This document shows positions 57,149 through 64,000 of a stretch of 64,000 nt of DNA, piece by piece. The DNA is from Devosia sp. MC521 (GTDB lineage: Bacteria > Pseudomonadota > Alphaproteobacteria > Rhizobiales > Devosiaceae): positions 3,716,496-3,780,495 of the forward strand of contig NZ_CP059902.1 in assembly GCF_014127105.1 (NCBI RefSeq), given 5' to 3'. Within the stretch, counting starts at the first letter, position 1; every line of letters begins with the position of its first letter. Position numbers and translations under genes: made by a program. The notes under the pieces are model-generated. The model was not told where the DNA came from. It did not search any database and saw nothing but the letters and a program-made list of their open reading frames with translations.

Positions 57149-57919
57149 ATGAGTTCCTTAAACAAACGCATTATTACCCTTGGTAACGGCTCTGAAGCCC
57201 GAGAAATCGCCTCATTGCAGCGTGACGGACACGGCCCCGGGCTATTTTGGATTAATGGTTTTCGATCCGTTATGACCGGCGACAAGGCAACAGCCTTGGA
57301 TGCGTTTGGGGCAGAAAAGGGTCTTTCGGTCACGCGGTTTGACCACGCTGGCATTGGCGACTCGCCCGGAGACTTTAACGCGGGAACCATCAGTCGCTGG
57401 CTGGAAGAGGCCGAGGCGGCGTTTTCGTCGACGACGGGACCGCAGATTGTTGTCGGCTCGTCCATGGGCGGTTGGTTGGCGCTGCTGCTCGCGCGTAAAC
57501 ACCTCGTCGAAGGAAAACCTCTAAAAGGCCTCGTCTTGATCGCTCCTGCGGTCGATGCCACGGAAGTGTTGATCCCGGCGCGGCTTAACCCAGAAGAGCG
57601 CGCGTTGATTCTCACTCAAGGCTATTATGACCATGTCAGCGCCTATGGAGACGGCAGCTATCGCTATACGCGAGAACTGCTCGAAGATGGGCGTAATCAT
57701 TTGCTCTTGGGCAATGTGATTGAGACGGGGTGTCCGGTGCATATTCTGCAAGGCGGTTTAGACACAGACGTGCCGCGGCAGCATGTCGAAAAACTACTGA
57801 CCCATATTCTGCATGACCCGGTGACGTTCTCTTTGATCCCCGATGGCGACCATCGCTTATCGCGGCCTCAGGATCTGGCCCTCTTGCGCGCGGCGCTAGA
57901 GCCCATGATTGCCTCTTAA
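57149..57919 (+). CDS. Alpha/beta hydrolase
   Basis: A 256-residue serine hydrolase of the alpha/beta fold. The nucleophile elbow is GSSMGGWLAL, the acid is probably the Asp in QGGLDTDVP, and the His is in PDGDHRLSRPQD. It resembles ABHD10-type esterases, but the substrate is unknown. Divergent from infC and convergent with moeB (4-base overlap of stops). Confidence 0.87.
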   Translation: MSSLNKRIITLGNGSEAREIASLQRDGHGPGLFWINGFRSVMTGDKATALDAFGAEKGLSVTRFDHAGIGDSPGDFNAGTISRWLEEAEAAFSSTTGPQIVVGSSMGGWLALLLARKHLVEGKPLKGLVLIAPAVDATEVLIPARLNPEERALILTQGYYDHVSAYGDGSYRYTRELLEDGRNHLLLGNVIETGCPVHILQGGLDTDVPRQHVEKLLTHILHDPVTFSLIPDGDHRLSRPQDLALLRAALEPMIAS

Positions 57920-58653
57920 AGGGCAATCTCGGTAAACCGCGCGTCCTTGGCGTCATAGAGCATCAGCCGACCGATCAGCGACGTGCCAACACCGCTGACG
58001 AGCTTAATGGCCTCCATGGCCATCAGCGTGCCGATGACGCCGGTCACCGGACCCAAAATGCCATTGGCCTCGCAGGAGGGGAGGGTGTCGTCATTTGCTT
58101 CATCGGCAAAGAAATCGCTGTGCCTGGGGCCGCCCAGATGAGGTGCAAAGACGGTGAGTTGACCTGAAAAACTCGAGACGGCACCAGAGACGAGCGGCTT
58201 TTGCAATATTTCGCAGGCGTCTGCCACGGCGCGGCGTGTGGCGAGGTTGTCCGTGCCATCAAGCACGATGTCATAGGGCGTGAGGAAGCGCTGCGCGGTT
58301 TCAGCCGTGAGCATTTCGGCAAAAAGCTCGAGTGCGACATGCTCATTGAGTGACAGGGCAAAGCGGCCAGCGCTTTCCGCCTTATTGATTCCAATACGAG
58401 CCGTGTTGTGCACAATCTGCCGCTGCAAATTGCTCAGCGAAACACTGTCGGCGTCGAAAATGCCCAAGCGGCCAATACCTGCGGCCGCGAGATAGGCAAT
58501 GGCGGGGCTGCCAAGGCCGCCCGCGCCAATAATCGCTATGCTTGCGCCCTTGAGCGCTTGCTGCCCCGCACCACCAAAATCTTTGAGCACAAGATGACGC
58601 GCATAGCGCTTGGTCTCGTCAGCAGAAAGATGGGGCGGGGTGTGGGGCGTCAT
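57916..58653 (-). CDS. moeB: MoeB/ThiF-type adenylyltransferase
   Basis: E1-like enzyme that adenylates the C-terminus of a small sulfur carrier (MoaD or ThiS), 245 residues. Rossmann/ATP motif GAGGLGSPAIAYLAAAGIG, then LSNLQRQIVH and the DGTDNLATRRAV region. The usual rhodanese extension and a clear pair of zinc CxxC motifs are not present (a single cysteine is seen in SCEANG), so it is a short form. The start follows the dut stop directly (TAAATG), indicating co-translation. Confidence 0.88.
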   Translation of the reverse strand: MTPHTPPHLSADETKRYARHLVLKDFGGAGQQALKGASIAIIGAGGLGSPAIAYLAAAGIGRLGIFDADSVSLSNLQRQIVHNTARIGINKAESAGRFALSLNEHVALELFAEMLTAETAQRFLTPYDIVLDGTDNLATRRAVADACEILQKPLVSGAVSSFSGQLTVFAPHLGGPRHSDFFADEANDDTLPSCEANGILGPVTGVIGTLMAMEAIKLVSGVGTSLIGRLMLYDAKDARFTEIAL

Positions 58654-59115
58654 TTAAGCCGTGCCGGTTGATCCAAAGCCACCTGCGCCACGCACGGTCT
58701 CGTCGAGATCGGTCACGACCTCAAAGCGAGGCTGCACCACAGGGGCAATCACCATCTGTGCAATGCGTTCGCCGCGCGTGATGGTGAAGGGCACATCGTT
58801 GGTATTGAGCAAGATCACCATAACCTCGCCGCGATAATCAGCGTCGATCGTGCCTGGAGAATTGAGGACTGTGAGACCATGCTTGGCCGCGAGACCCGAA
58901 CGCGGGCGGACTTGCGCTTCATAGCCTGCGGGAATGGCCATGGCAAAACCGCAAGGAATGATGGCGCGCCTGCCGGGCAAAAGCTCGACAGGCTCAGTTT
59001 CACCAACCGCAGCTCGCATGTCCGCCCCAGCCGCTAAAGCAGACTGATAGGCCGGGAGGGCAAGGCCCTCGCCATGGGGCAGGAGTTTAAAGCGAACGGT
59101 CAGGTCTTGTGTCAC
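58654..59115 (-). CDS. dut: dUTP diphosphatase
   Basis: Trimeric dUTPase that removes dUTP and provides dUMP, 153 residues. The five motifs are visible: [41 protein letters not shown] and the C-terminal arm [10 protein letters not shown]. In many Rhizobiales dut follows coaBC; here an exported lipoprotein gene precedes it with a 4-base overlap. Confidence 0.97.
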   Translation of the reverse strand: MTQDLTVRFKLLPHGEGLALPAYQSALAAGADMRAAVGETEPVELLPGRRAIIPCGFAMAIPAGYEAQVRPRSGLAAKHGLTVLNSPGTIDADYRGEVMVILLNTNDVPFTITRGERIAQMVIAPVVQPRFEVVTDLDETVRGAGGFGSTGTA

Positions 59116-59738
59116 GGAGTGCGTACCAGTGCGTAATATTCTTTAGGGAATTCGGTGTCGCCCGCGAGGAGCTTGGCGAATTCGAGTTCGAGGGAAACCG
59201 AGGTCTTGTCGTCAGACACGGTCATATTGGTGTCGAGGATCTCTTCGCCAATAATGGTGAAGGTGATGGCATGGCCTTCGAACATAGCAACCATCATCGC
59301 CTTGGTGTCCGCATCCATTTCTTCCTCGGCACCCAGCTGCGCGTTGAGTGCGGACATCGGCATAGACACGCGGACGGTGCCGTCGTCCTGAGCGGCGAAG
59401 TGAATGCCACCTTCTTCTTCGTTCTGCGCGTTTAGCTCGTCGAGCGTGCCGTGCATCATTTCAACGCAAACAGCGCTGCCATCGGCGTTTTCCGTCAAAT
59501 CGCCTTCCGCACAGAAGGACTCGCTGAATTCGCCCATGGCGTCGTCGCCGTCGGCTGGCGCTTCGGCCTCGGCGGCCTTGATCATGCCGTAGAAGTCCGC
59601 ACCCATAGTCGTCGTGGTCATCACATGGGCGGTTTCGCTATCCATGAACGAAACTTCTACGTCGGCGTCCATGCAGCCAGCCAAGCCAGCGCCAAGCAGT
59701 AGGACCGCGGCGAATTTGCCAACAATGTTCGAAGTCAT
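59112..59738 (-). CDS. Acidic putative lipoprotein of unknown function
   Basis: A 208-residue product with a lipoprotein signal ([14 protein letters not shown], lipobox LAGC with Cys22). The mature protein is strongly acidic and rich in Met and Ala, with two further cysteines (SFCAEGD and AVCVEMM) that could pair. It somewhat resembles bacterial secreted DUF proteins with a GYF-like beta domain, but I do not recognise the family. First gene of the lipoprotein-dut-moeB unit, in the place where coaBC would be expected. Confidence 0.75.
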   Translation of the reverse strand: MTSNIVGKFAAVLLLGAGLAGCMDADVEVSFMDSETAHVMTTTTMGADFYGMIKAAEAEAPADGDDAMGEFSESFCAEGDLTENADGSAVCVEMMHGTLDELNAQNEEEGGIHFAAQDDGTVRVSMPMSALNAQLGAEEEMDADTKAMMVAMFEGHAITFTIIGEEILDTNMTVSDDKTSVSLELEFAKLLAGDTEFPKEYYALVRTP

Positions 59739-59821
59739 GGGTATCCCCCATATTGAAATTAGCGGGCAAATTATTGTGGGCGTGCATTTTGCGCAAGACG
59801 ATGCGCCGCCAAGCCGATGTG

Positions 59822-61360
59822 TTAGTTTATGAAGTGGCCAATCAGTACAAGAATAAGAATGAACCCACCCATTTGTAGCCCGAGCGACAACGCTTGCGAG
59901 AGACGGTTGTGCGGGCGATTGAGGAACGCGCGGTGCTCTTCCAGCGTCGCTTCAGCTTGCGCGATCAAATTGGGCACACGCCCCGCCGCTTCATAAGCGC
60001 GGGTGAAGTGACCATAGAGATCTTCTAAGCGCCCGATCGGGCCTTGTTCACGGCGCAACCAATCGCCAACCACAGGCTCTGCCACGGTCCAGATATCGAG
60101 CTCTGGATCAAGTGTACGAGCGACCCCTTCGACCAGCACCATCGACTTTTGCAGCAGCACCAGCTCCGGACGCGTCTGCATTTGGAAGAGGTCGGTGATG
60201 GTGAAAAGCTGGCCGAGGACACGCGCCATGGAAATGTTCTCGGCAGTGCGCCCGTGCAGCGGCTCGCCGATGGAGCGAATGGCAAGAGTGAAATCATCCA
60301 CCGATTGGCTCGGTGGAACATAGCCAATGTCGAAATGGCGCTGCGCTACGAGACGATAGTCGCGGGTGATGAAGCCATAAAGAATATCGGCCAGGAAGCG
60401 ACGCTCGCGCATCGACAGGCGTCCCATAATGCCGAAGTCGACAGCGATGACATCGCCGCTCTTCGGGTCGGCAAAGAGATTGCCAGGATGCATGTCGGCA
60501 TGGAAGAAGCCGTCACGAATAGCGTGGCGCAAGAATGACTGCAGCACGTTGGAGGCGAGTTTTTTGCGGTCGATGCCAGCGGCGTCTATCGCCGCGTGAT
60601 CGCGAATGGGAATGCCGTCCACCCAAGTGGTGGTCAGCACATTCTGCGCGACATGGTCCCATTGTACGTCCGGGATTTGGAAGCCGGCGTCGTCTTTAAT
60701 GTTCTCGGCCATTTCCGAGATGGCCGCAGCCTCAAGGCGCAGGTCCAGCTCAAGGCGCATAGAATGGTCGAGTGTTTTGACCACTTCTGTCGGGCGTAGA
60801 CGTCTGCTCTTGGAGGAGAAAGTCTCAGCAAGGCGCGCACCGGCGTAGAGTGCGTCAGTGTCGGCATGAAAACGCTCAGAGACGCCGGGGCGGAGCATTT
60901 TGACGGCGACAGTTTTCGGCAGCTCACCGTGTTCGACGAGCTTTGCCCTATGCACCTGCGCAATCGAGGCAGCAGCAATGGGGCCGCTCATTTCGGTCAG
61001 TTGGTTGGCTTTGGGGCCCAGCGCCTCAGACAAAATTCCGGGCACCAGCTTTTCGTCAAAAGCGGGCATGCGGTCCTGCAATCCGGAAAGTTCGGCCGCC
61101 GCCTGTGCGCCGACAATGTCAGGACGCGTTGCTAGAGTCTGACCAAACTTCACAAAGCTGGGGCCCAGCTTGTGGAGTGCCGCGTTGAGACGCTCGACGC
61201 TCCCCGTTTTGCGCACAGAGGGGCGCTCGACGATGCGCCCCATGCGAATCCCCAGCCTCATCATTGGCGGCAACGATTCGCTTGGGAGCACCGATAGGGC
61301 GCCTTCGCGCGCCAGAACCCAGCCAGCGTTGAGCAGACGGAAATACGACGTCAAAGCCAT
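59822..61360 (-). CDS. ubiB: Ubiquinone biosynthesis kinase-like protein UbiB
   Basis: Membrane-associated atypical kinase/ATPase needed for coenzyme Q assembly, 512 residues. Seen: the KxGQ motif in LGPSFVKFGQTLATRPD, the alanine-rich loop in IAAASIAQVHRAKL, the catalytic HPGN region FHADMHPGNLFADP with VIAVDFGIMGRL, and two C-terminal membrane helices (LSLGLQMGGFILILVLIGHF). ATG at 61360 is 2 bases after the ubiE stop. Confidence 0.95.
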   Translation of the reverse strand: MALTSYFRLLNAGWVLAREGALSVLPSESLPPMMRLGIRMGRIVERPSVRKTGSVERLNAALHKLGPSFVKFGQTLATRPDIVGAQAAAELSGLQDRMPAFDEKLVPGILSEALGPKANQLTEMSGPIAAASIAQVHRAKLVEHGELPKTVAVKMLRPGVSERFHADTDALYAGARLAETFSSKSRRLRPTEVVKTLDHSMRLELDLRLEAAAISEMAENIKDDAGFQIPDVQWDHVAQNVLTTTWVDGIPIRDHAAIDAAGIDRKKLASNVLQSFLRHAIRDGFFHADMHPGNLFADPKSGDVIAVDFGIMGRLSMRERRFLADILYGFITRDYRLVAQRHFDIGYVPPSQSVDDFTLAIRSIGEPLHGRTAENISMARVLGQLFTITDLFQMQTRPELVLLQKSMVLVEGVARTLDPELDIWTVAEPVVGDWLRREQGPIGRLEDLYGHFTRAYEAAGRVPNLIAQAEATLEEHRAFLNRPHNRLSQALSLGLQMGGFILILVLIGHFIN

Positions 61361-61362
61361 GC

Positions 61363-62127
61363 TTAGAGTTTCCACCCGGAGAAGAGGGTGGCGATATTGC
61401 CTGTCATAGAGGTGTGCTTGACGCGTTTGAACGCGGCCTGGGTCATCATCGCTTCAAAAGCGGGCGGGTTCGGGAACTTCCGAATCGATTCGATGAAATA
61501 CTGGTAGGGCTGTGCGTCGCCCGTGACGAGCTTGCCCATCGGCGGAATGACCGTGTCGGAATAGAATTTGTAGACCGCGTCAAAGCCAGGGACATCCACT
61601 TGGCTAAATTCGAGCACCAAGAGGCGTCCGCCACGCTTCAAAACGCGATGGGCTTCGTCGAGTGCCCGCTGGATACGCGGCACATTGCGAATGCCAAAAG
61701 CGATTGTATAGGCGTCAAAGCTATCGTTCTCGAAGGGCAGTTCTTCGGCATTGGCCTCAACAAAGCTCACCTGATCAGGATAGCGCCACGTTTTGGCACG
61801 CTCGGCGCCGACGCGCAGCATGTCCGAATTAATGTCAGAGACGACGACAGAAGCGTGGCCGAGCGATGAATTGATGATGCGCTCGCCAATGTCGCCTGTG
61901 CCGCCCGCCATATCGAGCACACGATAGGGACGCGAGCCAGACTTGGGCGGCGCCAGTTCGGCGACCAGAGCGCTTTTCCAGAGGCGGTGGACGCCGACAC
62001 TCATCAGATCATTCATCAGATCGTAGCGGTCCGCTACGTCATGGAACACCTTGTTGACGAGGCCCTGCTTTTCTTCCAGCGGGACTGTCTGCTCGCCAAA
62101 ATGTGTGGTTTCGCGTGGCTCTGTCAT
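61363..62127 (-). CDS. ubiE: Ubiquinone/menaquinone methyltransferase UbiE
   Basis: C-methyltransferase of ubiquinone synthesis, 254 residues. Family signature [20 protein letters not shown] motif [15 protein letters not shown], and a later [23 protein letters not shown] at 62127 ([13 protein letters not shown]); a reading 20 residues longer is not conserved-looking. Leads ubiE-ubiB and is divergent from mutM. Confidence 0.96.
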   Translation of the reverse strand: MTEPRETTHFGEQTVPLEEKQGLVNKVFHDVADRYDLMNDLMSVGVHRLWKSALVAELAPPKSGSRPYRVLDMAGGTGDIGERIINSSLGHASVVVSDINSDMLRVGAERAKTWRYPDQVSFVEANAEELPFENDSFDAYTIAFGIRNVPRIQRALDEAHRVLKRGGRLLVLEFSQVDVPGFDAVYKFYSDTVIPPMGKLVTGDAQPYQYFIESIRKFPNPPAFEAMMTQAAFKRVKHTSMTGNIATLFSGWKL

Positions 62128-62223
62128 GGCTTGGCCTCGATAGTCGGTTTTGCGCGCACCATATATAAAGCCCAACAAAATGCCCATGCCTGTTCGGCAA
62201 GAGGGTGAAGGAGTTTAGAGACG

Positions 62224-63111
62224 ATGCCGGAATTGCCAGAGGTAGAGACTGTTCGCAGAGGCTTGGAGCCTTGGCTGACGGGCGCGCGCTTTGAGGCTGT
62301 CACGCTCAACCGCCCGAACCTGCGCTTTCCCTTCCCGGTCAGTCTGAAAGAACAGCTCGAAGGGGCGACTGTGCTCAACGTTGGGCGGCGCGCAAAATAC
62401 CTTCTTATTGCGCTTTCAAACGGCCACACCTTGCTCAGCCATTTGGGCATGACCGGGTCATGGCGCTTTGCCGAACATGGAATCGATAAGCCTCCGCGCT
62501 ATTACGAACCGGGCACAGAGCCCAAGCATGATCACTTTGTCGCAGAGATATCTCATCCAGAGCATGGATCGAGCCACCTCATTTATGCAGACCCGAGGCG
62601 TTTTGGCTTTCTCGATCTCTTTGAGACCGGCGCCGACAATGCCTATCTTTTGGGAATCGGTCCCGAGCCTTTAGGCAATGATTTCAATACTGAAGCATTG
62701 GTCAGAGGCTTTTTCGGTAAAAAAGCTCCGGTCAAAGCTGCGCTGCTCGATCAACGAGTCGTGGCGGGCCTGGGTAATATCTATGTGGCGGAAGCCCTTT
62801 ACCGCGCTCATATCTTGCCAACTGTTGAGGCGAGATCTTTGGTGACACCGAAAGGAAAGCCCAAAAAAGCACTAGAGGATCTCACTATTGCTGTCCGTCA
62901 GGTGTTGACGGAAGCGATCCATTCCGGGGGCTCGACCTTGCAGGATTTCCGCAATGCTGAAGGTGGAACTGGCTATTTCCAGCATAATTTTGCCGTCTAC
63001 GATCGCGAAGGGGAGCCCTGCCGGAGCGCCAATTGTGCGGGTCAAGTTCAACGCATTGTGCAATCAGGGCGCTCGACTTTTTTCTGCCCTTCGTGCCAGA
63101 AGAGCCATTAG
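62224..63111 (+). CDS. mutM: Formamidopyrimidine-DNA glycosylase
   Basis: Base-excision repair enzyme for 8-oxoguanine, 295 residues. The catalytic N-terminus PELPEVETVRRGL is intact (Pro2, Glu3), with the H2TH region QRVVAGLGNIYVAEALYRA and a C-terminal zinc finger (CRSANCAGQ then FFCPSCQK). ATG at 62224 preceded by GAAGGAG at a short distance. ubiE/mutM divergence is conserved in Rhizobiales. Confidence 0.97.
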   Translation: MPELPEVETVRRGLEPWLTGARFEAVTLNRPNLRFPFPVSLKEQLEGATVLNVGRRAKYLLIALSNGHTLLSHLGMTGSWRFAEHGIDKPPRYYEPGTEPKHDHFVAEISHPEHGSSHLIYADPRRFGFLDLFETGADNAYLLGIGPEPLGNDFNTEALVRGFFGKKAPVKAALLDQRVVAGLGNIYVAEALYRAHILPTVEARSLVTPKGKPKKALEDLTIAVRQVLTEAIHSGGSTLQDFRNAEGGTGYFQHNFAVYDREGEPCRSANCAGQVQRIVQSGRSTFFCPSCQKSH

Positions 63112-63155
63112 CGCATTTGGTATGCGGCAGAGCAGCTCTCAGGGTTTGAATCCAG

Positions 63156-63184
63156 TTGACGCTCCACTGCCAATCCCCTATAGC
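63156..63184 (+). promoter_or_regulatory. Sigma-70-type promoter of rpsT
   Basis: TTGACG (63156-63161), 17-base spacer, TATAGC (63179-63184). Transcription would start near 63191, leaving a leader of about 98 bases before rpsT. Confidence 0.68.
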
Positions 63185-63195
63185 ACCCCGAACTT

Positions 63196-63226
63196 GGCGG
63201 CATCTTGCTGCCGCATTCATTTTTCC
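63196..63226 (+). promoter_or_regulatory. Terminator-like hairpin in the rpsT leader
   Basis: GCGGCA (63197-63202), loop TCTTGC, TGCCGC (63209-63214) followed by ATTCATTTTT. A further stem GCGA/TCGC with outer GCCGG/CCGGC pairs is possible downstream (about 63229-63268). Together they may allow control of S20 synthesis in the leader. Confidence 0.45.
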
Positions 63227-63288
63227 CGGTGGGCCGGACGCGAGCAATTCGCGCTGAGTTTGCCGGCTGGACGATCAAGAGGACCGAC

Positions 63289-63555
63289 ATGGCCAATACG
63301 CCGTCAGCCAAGAAGGCGACCCGCAAGATTGCTGCTCGCACCGCGATCAACAAGTCGCGTCGCAGCCGCGTACGTACCTTCATCCGTAAGGTTGAAGAAG
63401 CAATCACCGCTGGTGATCACGCAGTAGCATTTGCCGCTCTCAAGGTTGCGGAACCAGAAATCAATCGCGCTGCGACCAAGGGCATCGTTCATGCCAACTT
63501 GGCAGCTCGTAAGGTTTCCCGTCTGAACAGCCGCGTTAAGGCTCTCGCCGTCTAA
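63289..63555 (+). CDS. rpsT: 30S ribosomal protein S20
   Basis: Small basic 16S rRNA-binding protein of 88 residues: [54 protein letters not shown] at 63289 after AAGAGGACCGAC. In Rhizobiales rpsT usually lies just before dnaA, whose start would be just beyond the window end. Confidence 0.97.
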   Translation: MANTPSAKKATRKIAARTAINKSRRSRVRTFIRKVEEAITAGDHAVAFAALKVAEPEINRAATKGIVHANLAARKVSRLNSRVKALAV

Positions 63556-63605
63556 GACGCGAGGCTCCGCGGCGCCACTCGGCAGACGCGGGACGTCAGA
63601 AAATT

Positions 63606-63629
63606 GGGCTCCTTAGGGAGCCCTTTTTG
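63606..63629 (+). terminator. Intrinsic terminator after rpsT
   Basis: GGGCTCC (63606-63612), TTAG, GGAGCCC (63617-63623), then TTTTTGTTGG. Confidence 0.9.
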
Positions 63630-64000
63630 TTGGTGAGTCCCGGGAACGCTTTTCTGTCATCAATCTGTAATGTGTCGATCTACGGACACGACTGCACGAT
63701 CCGGAACGGATCGGGCACAGGCTGTTTTATTCCTTTAGGGCAGCGGGTTGATGACGTTAGGGGTTGCGCGGAGAATGCTGCGGCAAAGCGACTTTCAGAG
63801 CTAAGCCGAATAAATTTTTCACCTTTATCGTTCAGCTAAGGTTTGGAATCTGCTTTGAGTCACAAGCCCTTGCTGAGAGGGGCTTTTGAGAGGCGGGTGA
63901 CGTGAAAAAATGAGGTTCGGAGTCAAGCCCCTATTTCAACGATTCACGTGTTGCGGCATGAAAACCGTCACTCTAATGTACCTTGGTCAGCGGGAGAAAA
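63630..64000. other. Non-coding region after rpsT, possible dnaA upstream region
   Basis: 371 bases with no supportable gene. Seen: inverted repeats GTGTC...GACAC (63674-63690 region), CGATCCG-GAA-CGGATCG (63697-63713), and a hairpin AAGCCC...GGGCTTTT (about 63864-63890). An AT-rich stretch AATAAATTTTTCACC lies near 63809-63823. The window ends with GCGGGAGAAAA, which may be a ribosome site. Gene order suggests dnaA follows. I found no clear DnaA box (TTATNCACA), so an origin is not supported. Confidence 0.4.

Noticed and set aside
63627..63839. 70-codon frame after rpsT
   Set aside because: Starts inside the rpsT terminator, has no ribosome site and no recognisable sequence.
63630..64000. 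Chromosomal replication origin
   Set aside because: No TTATNCACA-type DnaA boxes or GATC clusters were found by eye; only gene-order inference points to dnaA.

Overview
The window is chromosomal core sequence of an alphaproteobacterium, most likely a member of the Hyphomicrobiales (Rhizobiales). The basis is gene content and order: an Irr-type Fur regulator divergent from fabA-fabB, rnd-lptC-lptA-lptB, miaB/phoH/ybeY/corC, metK-trmB-rimP-nusA-ylxR-infB, rpsO-pnp, and ubiE-ubiB divergent from mutM-rpsT. A Devosia-like genus is possible but I cannot prove it from sequence alone. There is no phage, IS element, CRISPR array or obvious genomic island; the window is dense housekeeping DNA with one accessory-looking sugar-transport locus.

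Layout. 0-2.6 kb: LPS-export genes lptB-A-C and an RNase D gene (minus). 2.6-10.8 kb: metK, trmB and the rimP-nusA-ylxR-infB translation operon (plus). 10.8-17 kb: DJ-1 family gene, L,D-transpeptidase, pnp, rpsO and an HWE-type sensor kinase (mostly minus). 17.2-21.5 kb: miaB, phoH, ybeY, corC (plus). 21.8-32.5 kb: a D-lactate-dehydrogenase-like flavoprotein and a LysR regulator (minus), divergent from a CUT1-type sugar ABC transporter operon with two Gfo/Idh/MocA dehydrogenases (plus). 32.5-38.4 kb: catalase HPII, two identical tRNA-Gly genes, a thioredoxin/TPR co-chaperone, a Lon-N protein, a Trm112-like protein and a UbiH-type hydroxylase. 38.6-42.5 kb: two consecutive glnK-amtB cassettes. 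42.7-50.7 kb: ftsK, lolA, uppP, GST, queG, SDR and GNAT genes. 50.8-56.3 kb: fabB-fabA, irr, and a nat/ydeI/DUF1697/ribokinase operon. 56.4-63.6 kb: infC, a hydrolase, moeB-dut-lipoprotein, ubiB-ubiE, mutM, rpsT. The last 370 bases look non-coding.

Most interesting signals. The two glnK-amtB cassettes share a matching sigma-54-like promoter with an unusual TTGAG -12 element at an identical distance from glnK. They also share a covarying hairpin just ahead of the Shine-Dalgarno. Downstream of each amtB lies an 87-88 nt structured element whose stems are kept by compensatory changes around invariant single-stranded blocks. It may be a nitrogen-controlled 3'UTR RNA or a REP-like palindrome; I cannot tell which without genome-wide comparison. 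Other regulatory signals are a promoter plus mutually exclusive hairpins (attenuator-like) in front of rimP-nusA, a 20-bp palindrome upstream of metK, palindromes in the lysR-transporter intergenic region, an AUU start for infC and a likely CUG start for ybeY.

Gene-order oddities. rbfA-truB are missing between infB and rpsO, rpsO-pnp is inverted relative to infB, lnt is missing after corC, and coaBC is missing between ubiB and dut. These point to local rearrangement of clusters that are usually compact in this order.
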